Positions 8,341 through 18,100 of a DNA stretch of 50,032 nucleotides are shown here, piece by piece. The notes under the pieces were generated by a model. That model worked only from the letters and a program-made list of their open reading frames with translations, was not told the DNA's origin and did no database searches. Location: positions 1-50,032 of the forward strand of contig JAAFIA010000031.1 in assembly GCA_013298545.1 (NCBI GenBank). Direction: 5' to 3'. A program made the translations under genes and the position numbers. How positions within the stretch are numbered: position 1 is the stretch's first letter; every line of letters starts with the position of its first letter. Source of the DNA: Bacteroidota bacterium. Its GTDB lineage: Bacteria > Bacteroidota > Bacteroidia > Palsa-965.

Positions 8341-11232
8341 ATGAAAACGACTACGCTAGATGCAGCACAGAAAAGATTCTTATGGCTACGAACGTCATTG
8401 CTGTTGGTAGCAACAGCAATGCAAGTAAATGTATTTGCACAAGCACCAATTGATCCAGAAGAAACATCTTGGTGGTGCAATGCGGCAAATACACATTGTG
8501 GTTATATGAAGCCGGAAAAGTATATCTATAAGACTAGCGTGCCTTCAGTAAATAACCAAGTACTGACATGGACCAACGCGGGATGGACAATGGTTAGTGC
8601 ATTTAGTGATGAATTTAATTCAGGCGTATTGGATCAAAGTAAGTGGATGACTGATTATGGTTGGGGAAATAACTATACAGGAGTATTTGCATGGAATAAT
8701 ACCAATCCATCTGGGTCGGGAAAAAATCACATTTTTACGAATTCGGGAGGAAATAATGTGCTAAGGTTAGAGAATAGACAAGAGTATGTTGAGAAAAAGG
8801 CCATTGATTATTTACCACATGATCAGATGCTTCAGAGCACCACTCAAAATGGAGTAGATGAGACTAGACCAAATTTAAGACCTGAGTATTATACTACGGC
8901 GATGATTAATTCTCGCTATAAACCAGCTACACCTTATGGTTACTTTGAAATTCGTTGCAAGCTGCCAGCATCGCGTTTCGTTATTGCTGATTTCTGGTTG
9001 TGGAGTGCCGAAACTGTTCCCGGAGCTTATGATGAAATCGACATCTTCGAATTAGAAGGAAGAAATTGGTATGCAACAAGTCATAATCAAAAAGATACTC
9101 AGGGTAAATTTTATAGCCATACGCAAAACATCGTTTCATCTGATTTTAAGTTTCAAGATGAGTTCAATACGTTTGGTATGAAATGGGAACCCAATCGGAT
9201 TAGTTTTTACTTGAATAATGTTTTAGTGAGAACCATTAACGATCATATTCCAGTGAATCCAATGGCCATTATTGCCAATTTTGGGGTTCAAACATCTATG
9301 GGTTATGCCGAACCGGAAAATTCTCCAGCATATTTTGATATCGATTATATCCGAATGTATCAACGTACATCGCCTTATATCGATTTTGCAATTAATGGTG
9401 ATCAGAATTCTTCAACGACACAGGTTTATGATGGTCAGAAAATTTTGCTAGATGGCAATTTACCACTCTGCTATAATCCCAATTCAAATACGAATGGCAT
9501 TTATTTTTTAAGCTTCCAACAATGTGATGCGGCAGGAAATCCCATAGGGAATGAAGCAGCGAAATGGCTGACCATGCTTGAGTCTCAAAAGCTACATGAA
9601 CTGGATGCCAAAGCTTTAGCCACAAGTGCGGGAATGAATCTGACAGCAGGTAACTATTATCGTGTTAAAATGGCAACAAGTAATCCGTGGACAGAAAAAG
9701 TTCGTATCATCTATATCAATCCATGTGTCAATGCACCAGACTTTACTATCAATGGAATTTCACGAACAGATCTTACACCGATCAATGTCTCGTATAATGG
9801 TGCTTTGCCTACATTGATGCTTAATATTGATAAATCAACGAGTTGTTCTGGTTATTACGATTTATTTATCAAACCCTGCGATGCTGCTGGAAATCCAATT
9901 GGCTGGAGTTCAAATGAAATCTCGCTTGGACAGATTAATACTAACCTCAATAACCATGTGCTGAAAAATCTAGAATTGCAATATTTTTTGCATACTTTTT
10001 ATAGCTATGCGCTTCAACCCAATCAACATTATTTAATTAGACTTTCAACATACGATATGGATATTAATTTCAATCCAATCAATATAGTCAGTAAAACCAT
10101 TGTGGTGTATATGCCAAGCTGTAATGAGGTATTGGATTTCAAAGTAAACGACGAGTCGCGCACAGATTTTACTCCCATTGCAATTCTGCCAAACGATTCT
10201 ATTTATGTATCACTTTATCCGGCTATAACTTGTGGTAGCGAGTACTTTTTCTCTATTGAACCATGTACTGCTACTGGTGATGGTTCTGCCAATGGAAGTG
10301 CAGATGAGGTAAGTGATTATCAATTCTTACTTTTTCAGGATAAATTTAAACGCGTTGAACCATTATCGTTAGTTAAATTTTGTAAGAAAAATGGTGTTCA
10401 GCTTATCCCTGGTAATTACTACCGTTTAAAATTATCAAATCCAATTACTGGAGGCATGAAGGTTGTGATTATTTACATCCGTCAGCCGTATTGTGTTCCG
10501 CCATCTACTGGTTCTGGTTGCTTTATTGATCGTTTTGAGTTTAAAGGGTTTGCTTTTCAGTCAGGATTTAATGGTGGTTATAAAGATTATTCCGATCATG
10601 GTTTGAGTGATTTTGCCAACTTCACACCGCAGGTTTATTCTGGCTCAACGATGCCGATTCAGATTTATCCACGTGGTCGAACAAATAATCCTGTAATGCG
10701 TTATTGCCGAATCTGGATTGATGGAAATGATGATGGCGTTTTCCAAACAACTGAACAAGTTTATCAAACATCGGGCACCGGCAATTTCCTCAATCAATCG
10801 TTTGTAATTCCTTATTATACAACTATTGGTAAAAAACGCATGCGTGTGGCTGTTTCACTTATTGGTTATCCAACACCATGCGGCAATGGAAATGCTGCCG
10901 AAACAGAAGATTACTCGATCAATGTATTGAGTCCGCTCAATCCACGTTTTGCAGCAATTGATTCAACCATTCAGCCAACGGGTTTGGTTTGCTATCCAAA
11001 TCCTTCCAATGGAAACTTTAGCATTCAGTACACACTCGATGTACAAAAAAATGTTTCCATCAATTTGTATGATAGCCAAGGCCGTTTGGTGCGTGAACTT
11101 GCCAATGAAGCTGCTAAAACAGAAGGTGTATATACCGTCATGCTTACCAATCTCAATCTGGCAGCAGGTACATACCTTGTTGTGATGCAAGCTGGCGATG
11201 AGGTTAAAACACAAAAAATAATTATTCAATAA
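8341..11232 (+). CDS. Secreted family-16 glycoside hydrolase with GEVED and T9SS type A sorting domain
   Basis: 963 residues. A signal sequence (about 1-33, ending NVFAQ) is followed by a GH16 catalytic domain (about 75-340). The signature DEIDIFELE gives nucleophile E232, D234 and acid/base E237. GH16 enzymes cleave beta-1,3/1,4-glucans or galactans such as laminarin; the exact substrate is not readable here. The domain is followed by two or three similar beta-sandwich segments (about 345-715), each with a YDLFIKPCDAAGNPIG-like motif. A GEVED domain (about 740-870, IWIDGNDDGVF) and a C-terminal T9SS type A sorting domain (about 880-963, YPNPSNGNFSI) complete it. It is exported and probably surface-attached or released. 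A strong terminator follows. Confidence 0.92.
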   Translation: MKTTTLDAAQKRFLWLRTSLLLVATAMQVNVFAQAPIDPEETSWWCNAANTHCGYMKPEKYIYKTSVPSVNNQVLTWTNAGWTMVSAFSDEFNSGVLDQSKWMTDYGWGNNYTGVFAWNNTNPSGSGKNHIFTNSGGNNVLRLENRQEYVEKKAIDYLPHDQMLQSTTQNGVDETRPNLRPEYYTTAMINSRYKPATPYGYFEIRCKLPASRFVIADFWLWSAETVPGAYDEIDIFELEGRNWYATSHNQKDTQGKFYSHTQNIVSSDFKFQDEFNTFGMKWEPNRISFYLNNVLVRTINDHIPVNPMAIIANFGVQTSMGYAEPENSPAYFDIDYIRMYQRTSPYIDFAINGDQNSSTTQVYDGQKILLDGNLPLCYNPNSNTNGIYFLSFQQCDAAGNPIGNEAAKWLTMLESQKLHELDAKALATSAGMNLTAGNYYRVKMATSNPWTEKVRIIYINPCVNAPDFTINGISRTDLTPINVSYNGALPTLMLNIDKSTSCSGYYDLFIKPCDAAGNPIGWSSNEISLGQINTNLNNHVLKNLELQYFLHTFYSYALQPNQHYLIRLSTYDMDINFNPINIVSKTIVVYMPSCNEVLDFKVNDESRTDFTPIAILPNDSIYVSLYPAITCGSEYFFSIEPCTATGDGSANGSADEVSDYQFLLFQDKFKRVEPLSLVKFCKKNGVQLIPGNYYRLKLSNPITGGMKVVIIYIRQPYCVPPSTGSGCFIDRFEFKGFAFQSGFNGGYKDYSDHGLSDFANFTPQVYSGSTMPIQIYPRGRTNNPVMRYCRIWIDGNDDGVFQTTEQVYQTSGTGNFLNQSFVIPYYTTIGKKRMRVAVSLIGYPTPCGNGNAAETEDYSINVLSPLNPRFAAIDSTIQPTGLVCYPNPSNGNFSIQYTLDVQKNVSINLYDSQGRLVRELANEAAKTEGVYTVMLTNLNLAAGTYLVVMQAGDEVKTQKIIIQ

Positions 11233-11252
11233 TTAGATTTTCTTAACCTAGT

Positions 11253-11282
11253 AAAAAGCTGCCCCTAAAAAGGCAGCTTTTT
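11253..11282 (+). terminator. Rho-independent-type terminator after the GH16 gene
   Basis: A perfect 11-bp stem, AAAAAGCTGCC with GGCAGCTTTTT, around a short loop ends in a T run. It lies 20 bp after the hydrolase stop codon. Confidence 0.88.
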
Positions 11283-11425
11283 CTATTTCAACCAATGGCT
11301 ATTGGGTGCGTATTTAATGCTTTGATTGAAATCATTAAAATTAAGAGCCTGTTGCACTTTCCCATACCGCAAACGCAACAAAACCCGTAATTTCGCCCTG
11401 CATTTCCTCTGCAAGCAAAAAAAAC

Positions 11426-11433
11426 TATATTTG
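11426..11433 (+). promoter_or_regulatory. Bacteroidota-type -7 promoter motif upstream of bioB
   Basis: TATATTTG fits the Bacteroidota -7 consensus TAnnTTTG. No clear TTTG at -33 was found (TTTC lies at about 11403). The motif is only 13 bp before the ATG at 11446, which implies a very short mRNA leader. It lies inside the longer open frame beginning at 11326 and so argues for the downstream start. Confidence 0.55.
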
Positions 11434-11445
11434 TTTATTCTCTTT

Positions 11446-12456
11446 ATGCAATCAAACCGCCACAACTGGACTTCTGCCGAAATCAAAGCTGTTTACGAAA
11501 CGCCTTTGCTCGAACTCATTCACCGCGCTGCTACGGTGCATCACGAACACAATGCTGCACACGAAGTTCAAGTGAGTTCCCTTTTATCCATCAAAACCGG
11601 AGGTTGCTCCGAAGATTGCGGCTATTGTCCGCAAGCGGCGCGCTACCATACCGATGTCAACGTGCATAAACTCTTGCAAGTTGAAGAAGTCGTAGATTCA
11701 GCCAAGCAAGCAAAAGCAGCAGGTGCCTCGCGCATGTGTTTGGGTGCGGCTTGGCGCGAAGTGCGCGACAACCGCGATTTCGATCGTGTCCTCGATATGG
11801 TGAAAGGCATCAACGCGCTCGATATGGAAGTGTGCTGCACTTTAGGCATGCTCTCCGAAGATCAGGCTCAAAAATTAGCCAATGCAGGTTTGTACGCGTA
11901 CAACCACAACCTCGATACGTCGTCAGAATATTACAACGAAATTATTACAACACGTACTTACGAAGATCGCCTCAAAACACTTGGTCATGTGCGCAAAGCG
12001 GGAATGACCGTTTGCTCAGGCGGCATCATTGGCATGGGCGAATCCATCGACGATCGGATTGGTTTGTTGCGTACGTTGGCCAATTTACCTGTTCATCCCG
12101 ATTCTGTTCCCATCAACGCACTGGTTGCCGTTGAAGGTACGCCGCTCGAAGAACAACCGCCTGTGCCTATTTGGGATATGGTGCGCATGATTGCCACAAC
12201 GCGTATTGTAATGCCGAAAACAGTTGTGCGGCTTTCTGCGGGACGTTTGCAAATGAGTATGGAAGGTCAAGCACTTTGTTTTATGGCGGGTGCCAATTCT
12301 ATTTTTGCTGGAGATAAATTGTTGACTACGCCGAATCCTGAGTTTAATGCGGATATGGAAATGTTTCAAATTTTGGGACTCACACCACGTCAAGCATTTA
12401 AAGAGGGCAAGAACAAGGCGCAACAACAACACGCAGAAGTTGTTCACAGTTCTTAA
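11446..12456 (+). CDS. bioB: Biotin synthase
   Basis: A radical-SAM enzyme that inserts sulfur into dethiobiotin, the last step of biotin synthesis. With the chosen ATG it is 336 residues, the usual BioB length. The [4Fe-4S]-SAM cluster motif CSEDCGYC gives C54, C58 and C61. The family-typical stretch YNHNLDTS and the AGRLQMS segment (cluster-ligand arginine region) are present. The open frame extends upstream to 11326. The extra 40 residues are not family-like and span a promoter motif, so the start at 11446 is preferred. It begins the biotin cluster here; bioF and bioD follow after one intervening gene. Confidence 0.96.
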   Translation: MQSNRHNWTSAEIKAVYETPLLELIHRAATVHHEHNAAHEVQVSSLLSIKTGGCSEDCGYCPQAARYHTDVNVHKLLQVEEVVDSAKQAKAAGASRMCLGAAWREVRDNRDFDRVLDMVKGINALDMEVCCTLGMLSEDQAQKLANAGLYAYNHNLDTSSEYYNEIITTRTYEDRLKTLGHVRKAGMTVCSGGIIGMGESIDDRIGLLRTLANLPVHPDSVPINALVAVEGTPLEEQPPVPIWDMVRMIATTRIVMPKTVVRLSAGRLQMSMEGQALCFMAGANSIFAGDKLLTTPNPEFNADMEMFQILGLTPRQAFKEGKNKAQQQHAEVVHSS

Positions 12457-12461
12457 AAAAA

Positions 12462-13190
12462 ATGTGCATGAAACGAATCCTGACGCTTTTGCTTTTGCTG
12501 ATTTCCGGTTACGGAACGCTGATGGCGCAACGTGGAATGGGTTCGTTTGGGAAAGCCAATAGCGATAAATATTTTGTTTATGGTGGTTATGGTGTTGGTA
12601 CGGCGCGTTGGTATTCAGAACTCAATCAAACATCGCTGTACGATAAATTTGGAGCGAAATTAGAAACAGGCGATTTCAATTTTCGTGCCCGCAACCCCAC
12701 ATCGTATTACGATATTGGTGTGTTGTTTCCGGCAGGAAGTGTGCGTGCCGGAATTGGTATGTCGTTTGAAGAATTTTATCTGGGGCAAATCAGTTTGCAA
12801 CCAACGGCTATTCGCGCCAATGAAACAACGGTTATTTTCGATGAGAGTTTTCGGTTCGATAAATTGTATGCGCAAGTCGAAGTTCCTTTTTGGCCCGAAG
12901 CACGTTCGCGATTTTCGCTGAGTACCAATGTGCATGTTGGGTATTTTAGTTTTAGCGGTGTGCAACGCATCAATTTTTTTGGCGCAGATAATGCGTCGGC
13001 CAGTTATTTTTTTGGCTTGAGTCCGGTTGCGGATGTGGCTTTGTTTCCGAATTTTTATTTGTTTTTGCAACCGATGACGGAATTTAAATTGTTTAAAAGT
13101 CAAGCGATTGATCCTGCGGGAACGGTGCGGCACAATATCTTTTCGTACAGTTTAATGATTGGTATTCGTTACGATCCGGATACGGATTGA
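12462..13190 (+). CDS. Predicted outer-membrane beta-barrel-like protein, unknown function
   Basis: 242 residues (or 240 from the second ATG at 12468, MKRILTLLLLLISG, which gives the better signal peptide ending LMAQ). The mature part is rich in aromatic residues and alternating hydrophobic positions, for example YFVYGGYGVGTARWY, FSYSLMIGIRYDP and VHVGYFSFSG. It ends in a strand-like segment, as small outer-membrane barrels do. I do not recognise a specific family. It starts 5 nt after the bioB stop and bioF begins 7 nt after its own stop, so it is embedded in the biotin operon. Whether it helps biotin or precursor uptake or is a bystander is unknown. Confidence 0.75.
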   Translation: MCMKRILTLLLLLISGYGTLMAQRGMGSFGKANSDKYFVYGGYGVGTARWYSELNQTSLYDKFGAKLETGDFNFRARNPTSYYDIGVLFPAGSVRAGIGMSFEEFYLGQISLQPTAIRANETTVIFDESFRFDKLYAQVEVPFWPEARSRFSLSTNVHVGYFSFSGVQRINFFGADNASASYFFGLSPVADVALFPNFYLFLQPMTEFKLFKSQAIDPAGTVRHNIFSYSLMIGIRYDPDTD

Positions 13191-13197
13191 TGTGTTT

Positions 13198-14322
13198 ATG
13201 CATACTGCGGAAGAATGGATGCTTGCTGTATTGGAAGCACGAAAAAAAGAAGCGGCCTTGCGTGTCTTGCGGCCTCGTTTTCAAGGTATCGATTTTAGCT
13301 CAAACGATTATTTAAGTCTCGCGCGCGATGGTGTTTTGGCAACGTATCTGCCTCCATTTTTAGCGGATGTAAAGGAATCGGAGCAAGTGTATGGTTCGGG
13401 TGGCTCGCGCTTGTTGGCTGGGCATTCGGATTATGCCGCACAAACGGAAGCCGAAATAGCGCGGCATTTTAAAGCGGAAACGGCTTTACTTTTTAATTCG
13501 GGTTACACGGCCAATCTTGGTTTTTTTTCGGCCATTCCGCAGCGTACGGATACAATTTTATATGATGCGTTTATTCATGCTTCGATCCGCGATGGGATTC
13601 GGCTTTCGGCAGCGCGTTCGTGGAGTTTTGCGCACAATGATTTGAATGAGTTGGAAATGCTTTTGAAAAAAGCGTCGGGGCGAATTTATGTGGCGGTAGA
13701 ATCTATTTATTCGATGGATGGTGATGCTGCGCCGCTGGCCGAATTGGTTGTGTTGTGTGCGCGTTATGGTGCGCATCTGGTGGTGGACGAGGCGCATGGT
13801 GTGGGCGTGTTTGGCGCGGTGGGCGCGGGATGTGTGGTGGCTGAAAATTTAGCAGATCAAATTTTTGCGCGGTTGGTTACGTTTGGTAAAGCGGGTGCTT
13901 GTCATGGTGCGGCTTGGTTGGGTTCGGCAGCCATGCGCGATTTTCTGATTAATTTTTCGCGTCCGTTTATTTATACCACAGCATTGCCTGTGCACGATTT
14001 GGCGGTTATTCGCAGTAGTTGTGCGGCGATGCGCGATGGGGATGCGCGGCGTAGGCAACTGGTTCAACACATTGCGTTATTTAAACAACTTGCGTTGGGG
14101 CGTGGTGTGGAGGTTATTCCTTCGGATTCGCCGATTCAATGTGTGTTGATTTCGGGCAATGCGGCTGTTCGTGCGGTGGCGGGGCGGGGGCAGGAAGCCG
14201 GAATGGATTTGCGTGCTATTCTGGCGCCAACGGTGGCGGCGGGGAGCGAACGGATTCGGATTTGCTTACATGCGGCAAATACAAAAGACGAAATAGAAAA
14301 AATTTTCGACGTATTGCGTTAA
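13198..14322 (+). CDS. bioF: 8-amino-7-oxononanoate synthase
   Basis: A PLP-dependent alpha-oxoamine synthase that condenses pimeloyl-thioester with alanine, the first ring-forming step of biotin synthesis. It is 374 residues from the ATG at 13198. Visible motifs are SSNDYLSLAR near the N-terminus, GSGGSRLLAG, FNSGYTAN, DEAHGVGVFG (PLP-contacting D and H), and TFGKAGACHG with the Schiff-base lysine K231. The open frame reaches back to 13159. That region overlaps the preceding gene and lacks family similarity, so the downstream ATG is chosen. Serine palmitoyltransferase and KBL belong to the same family, but the biotin neighbours favour BioF. Confidence 0.93.
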   Translation: MHTAEEWMLAVLEARKKEAALRVLRPRFQGIDFSSNDYLSLARDGVLATYLPPFLADVKESEQVYGSGGSRLLAGHSDYAAQTEAEIARHFKAETALLFNSGYTANLGFFSAIPQRTDTILYDAFIHASIRDGIRLSAARSWSFAHNDLNELEMLLKKASGRIYVAVESIYSMDGDAAPLAELVVLCARYGAHLVVDEAHGVGVFGAVGAGCVVAENLADQIFARLVTFGKAGACHGAAWLGSAAMRDFLINFSRPFIYTTALPVHDLAVIRSSCAAMRDGDARRRQLVQHIALFKQLALGRGVEVIPSDSPIQCVLISGNAAVRAVAGRGQEAGMDLRAILAPTVAAGSERIRICLHAANTKDEIEKIFDVLR

Positions 14323-14384
14323 AATGAAGTATGAATGTATTTATTTCTGATATTTGGCTAATCGCTTAATACGATCCCCATTTT

Positions 14385-15002
14385 ATGCGGAAAATTTTTG
14401 TTACCGGAATTGGTACTGATGTAGGTAAAACAGTTGTCTCAGGAATTCTGACGGAGGCCCTGCATGCCGATTACTGGAAGCCTGTTCAGACGGGTAGTTA
14501 TTTTTCTACCGATTCTGAAAAGATGCGCAAATACATCAGCAATACCGTTTCTAAAATTCATCCCGAAGCATACGTCTTGCGTCAGTACATGTCGCCACAC
14601 GCTGCTGCTGAATTGGAGCATGTACACATTGATCTCAATAACATCAACACGCCCCAAACCGATAATCCAAACATGATTATTGAAGGTGCGGGAGGAATTA
14701 TGGTTCCTTTAAATAGCAAACATTTTATTGTTGATGTGATTCAGCGCTTGGAGGCCGAAACGGTTTTGGTGATTCAGAATTACATGGGTAGCATCAATCA
14801 TTCACTGCTTTCGATTGATGCGCTCAAGCAACGCAATTTACCGGTTGCGGGTTTGGTTTTCAATGGTCCGCCGCATCAACTTTCAGAAGATATTATTTTA
14901 TCGTATAGCGGTTTAACGTGTATTGGCCGCGTTCAAAAAGAACCACAGATCGATGCGAAAGTGATTTCGCGTTATGCCGAGGCGTTTAAAGGGGCGATTT
15001 GA
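14385..15002 (+). CDS. bioD: Dethiobiotin synthetase
   Basis: 205 residues. It is an ATP-dependent enzyme that closes the ureido ring of dethiobiotin from DAPA and CO2. The P-loop GIGTDVGKT (K15 in the loop) sits at the N-terminus. WKPVQTGS and EGAGGIMVPL (the family EGAGG motif) are both present. It lies 62 bp after bioF in the same direction. bioA, which makes its substrate, and the pimelate-forming bioC/bioH genes are not in the window. Confidence 0.94.
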   Translation: MRKIFVTGIGTDVGKTVVSGILTEALHADYWKPVQTGSYFSTDSEKMRKYISNTVSKIHPEAYVLRQYMSPHAAAELEHVHIDLNNINTPQTDNPNMIIEGAGGIMVPLNSKHFIVDVIQRLEAETVLVIQNYMGSINHSLLSIDALKQRNLPVAGLVFNGPPHQLSEDIILSYSGLTCIGRVQKEPQIDAKVISRYAEAFKGAI

Positions 15003-15142
15003 AATTAGCTGCAATAGTATATTCACTATATACAGACACAATCTTCTTGTTTTTTTAGCTTGCTTGATCGTGATATTTATCTCGATGTCTCGTTATTTAT
15101 CGCATTTCTAGTTTTTATTCGACTACTAGTGCTCGAAAAAGG

Positions 15143-15150
15143 TATATTTG
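15143..15150 (+). promoter_or_regulatory. Bacteroidota-type -7 promoter motif upstream of the 15190 gene
   Basis: TATATTTG matches TAnnTTTG and lies 40 bp before the preferred ATG at 15190. It overlaps a small palindrome, ATTTGGTATGCACCAAAT (about 15146-15163). A convincing -33 element was not identified. Confidence 0.5.
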
Positions 15151-15189
15151 GTATGCACCAAATCCATTACTCAATTTTATAATTTCAAT

Positions 15190-18100
15190 ATGAAAAAAAT
15201 CGTACTCACATGCTTTAGTTTGTGCATGCTCGTGGTTTCTCTACTTGCGCAAATTCCCATGACGCGCAGCACATTTACTGGGCCATACAACGCCATTAGT
15301 CTTCCTGCGGCAACACTTTCCACCGCTTCTGGCGATGATGTGGCGCAAAGCGCAATACCGATTGGTTTTACGTTCAATTATTTGGGAACAAATTATACTA
15401 CCATTGGTGTGAATACCAATGGTGCGGCTTCGTTTGATGCAACCATGTCAACATCAGGAACAAATAATAATTTGTTTGTAGCCAACGCTCCTAATACCAC
15501 GCTCGCGCCTTGGTGGGACAATATTATTTCAGATACCATCCTCTATCAGCTTCAAGGTCCTCCGGGAAATCAAACCTTTACGATTCAGTGGATCAACTCG
15601 CTTTCATATTTCAACACGGCTACGCAGTTGTTGAATTTTCAAATCATTCTATACGAAGGAACAAATATTATTGAGTTTCAATATGGAAATCGGATTGCTG
15701 GTATTGTTGCTCCTAACGAATCAGCATCGATTGGACTTGAAGGAGCAACTGGTGGTGCTGGAAATTACCTCGATGCGGTTACAGGTTCGGCGTTTACAAG
15801 CAATGGTATGCTCAACGCGGCAACACAGTGGCCTGCGCGAAATTTTCGGTTTACACCGGGATTGCCAACAGCGATTGCAGCGGGTACTTATACCGTTGGT
15901 CTTGCCGGAAATTATTTTAGTTTGAGTGAAGCCATTGCAGATGTAAACCACCGCGGTATTGCTGGGCCAATTGTGCTTTCCTTGTTGGACGCCAATTATG
16001 ATGTAACGCCAGCCAATGGAGATAATTTTTTTCCAATGCTTCTTGGTCCAATCGCTGGTTCTTCGTCAACCAATACGTTATTGATTTCGTCTGCTTCGGG
16101 TACGGCAACCATTGCTTCGGAAGGAACGCAAAACGGTAATTGTGGCAATGCCGCAGCCAATAATGTGATTAGCAATGCCAACGAACCTGTTTTCGCACTG
16201 GTTGGTGTTAGTTATGTAACACTTCAAAACATAAACCTGACATGTTCTGCGAATGGTGCTGTTGATCGGGGCTTGCAGGTAATTAATTCGTCGGCCATTT
16301 TAGGTGCGCAAAATAATGTGGCGCAAAATATTTCGGTTACGCTCAATCGTGGAAATATCGGATGTTATGGAATTAGTCAGCAAGCCATCACCACGCCAAC
16401 GGCAGCAACTGGAGCAAATTCAAACAACCAGTATTTGAACTTGAGTATTGCCAATGTTTATACGGGCATTTACCTCAACGGCAATGCGACTTTTCCTGAT
16501 TTGAATTGTAGTGTAGGAACAACACTCGCAACGCAATTCAATAGCATTGGTTCTGCTTTGGCTGATGATATTGGAGGTGGCGCGGGTAATACGGCCAGTT
16601 ATGGTATTCGTGCAAATAACCAAAGTAGCGTGAGTATTTATAACAATATGGTCCGCAATGTATCGCATGCCGGAACGGCTTCTTGCGAAGGAATTGTGAT
16701 TGATGCTGGGCAGGGAATCAATCATGTTTACCGTAACAATGTGCATGATATTACTTGCACAACAACTGCTTCTACGGCCAATATCTCGGGTATTCGTGTG
16801 AACCTTGCCAATACGGGTGCGCATACGGCATATATCTATAACAATTTTGTTTTTGGCATAGGCTCGTCATACACGGGTGTTGCTACGGCAACGCGAGCAG
16901 CGAAAGGAATTTTTGTGCAAGCAACTGGTGGTAATAACACGAGTACAATCCATGTTGATTTCAATAATGTACGCATGGATAATTCGGCTTCGCCAACACT
17001 TTCGGGAACGTGTTTTGAAGTTGGCGTAACCAATGGCCCAATTGTTAATGTGCGTAATAATGTGTTTGCCAATTTTACGGGAGCGCAAACGGGTATTGCG
17101 GGTCATTATATTATGGCTTCGCCTACGGCTACGGCCATCGGTGCTGCTGGCTCGATTGCTAATTTCAACGATTTTTATTTGAATGATGTGAATAATGGGT
17201 TTACGGGTATTGGTGCTGCAGTAACGTATGCAACATTGAACAATTGGCAAACGGGTATGACACAAGATGCCAACTCGATTGCGATTGATCCAGATTTTAG
17301 TTCGAGTACAAATTTGCATGTGTCGTCTGTTGCGTTAAATGGTACGGCTGACATGACGGGCATTACTTGGGTTACTACCGATTTTGATAATCAGCCGCGT
17401 TCGGTTACGCCCGATATGGGTGCCGATGAGTTTACGCCGCTTCTGCTCGATGTTGGCATTACATCTTTGCTTACACCAACAAACACAGGATGCCATACCG
17501 CAAACGAAGCCGTGATTGTCAATCTGAAAAATTTCGCATCCGTTCCGCTCGATTTTTCTGTCAATCCAGTTACGGTTACGGTCAATGTTTCGGGCGCACT
17601 GACGCAAACATTGAACCTTACAATCAATAGCAATGTGTTGAATGCAAATTTGCCCTTGCCTTCGGGAAGTACCTTGAATGTTCCGGTTGGAACAATTGCT
17701 ATGGTTGTAGCAGGCACGTATGCGTTTGATGCGTATGCAACCATGAGTGGCGATGGAAATGTATTGAACGATACCATGCTGCAAACAACTGTTTCGTATT
17801 TGCCCGGTGTTGTTTCGGCATTGCCTTCGGCAGTTTGTGCAGGATCGCCAGTTACATTAACGCTTGATAGTTTTTCTGTTGGCGGCTCCATTCAATGGCA
17901 AAGCAGCACGGATGGTGGTTTTACATTTGTGAATGAGTCGGGCAGTGGTTTTGATTCTGCTGTATATGTTGTAGTCCCAACGACCAATACCATTTATCAA
18001 GTTTTATTCTGCGGAAATTTACTTTCAACCAATGTCTCGGTTTCGTATTATCCGGTAACTACGCCAATGGCTATGAACGATACGGTTTGCGGGCCTGGGC

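Noticed and set aside
11326-11445. Longer N-terminus for bioB
   Set aside because: The extra 40 residues are not BioB-like and contain the promoter motif; the ATG at 11446 fits family length.
15148-15189. Upstream start for the giant T9SS protein
   Set aside because: It begins inside the -7 motif and precedes a perfectly placed signal peptide starting at 15190.
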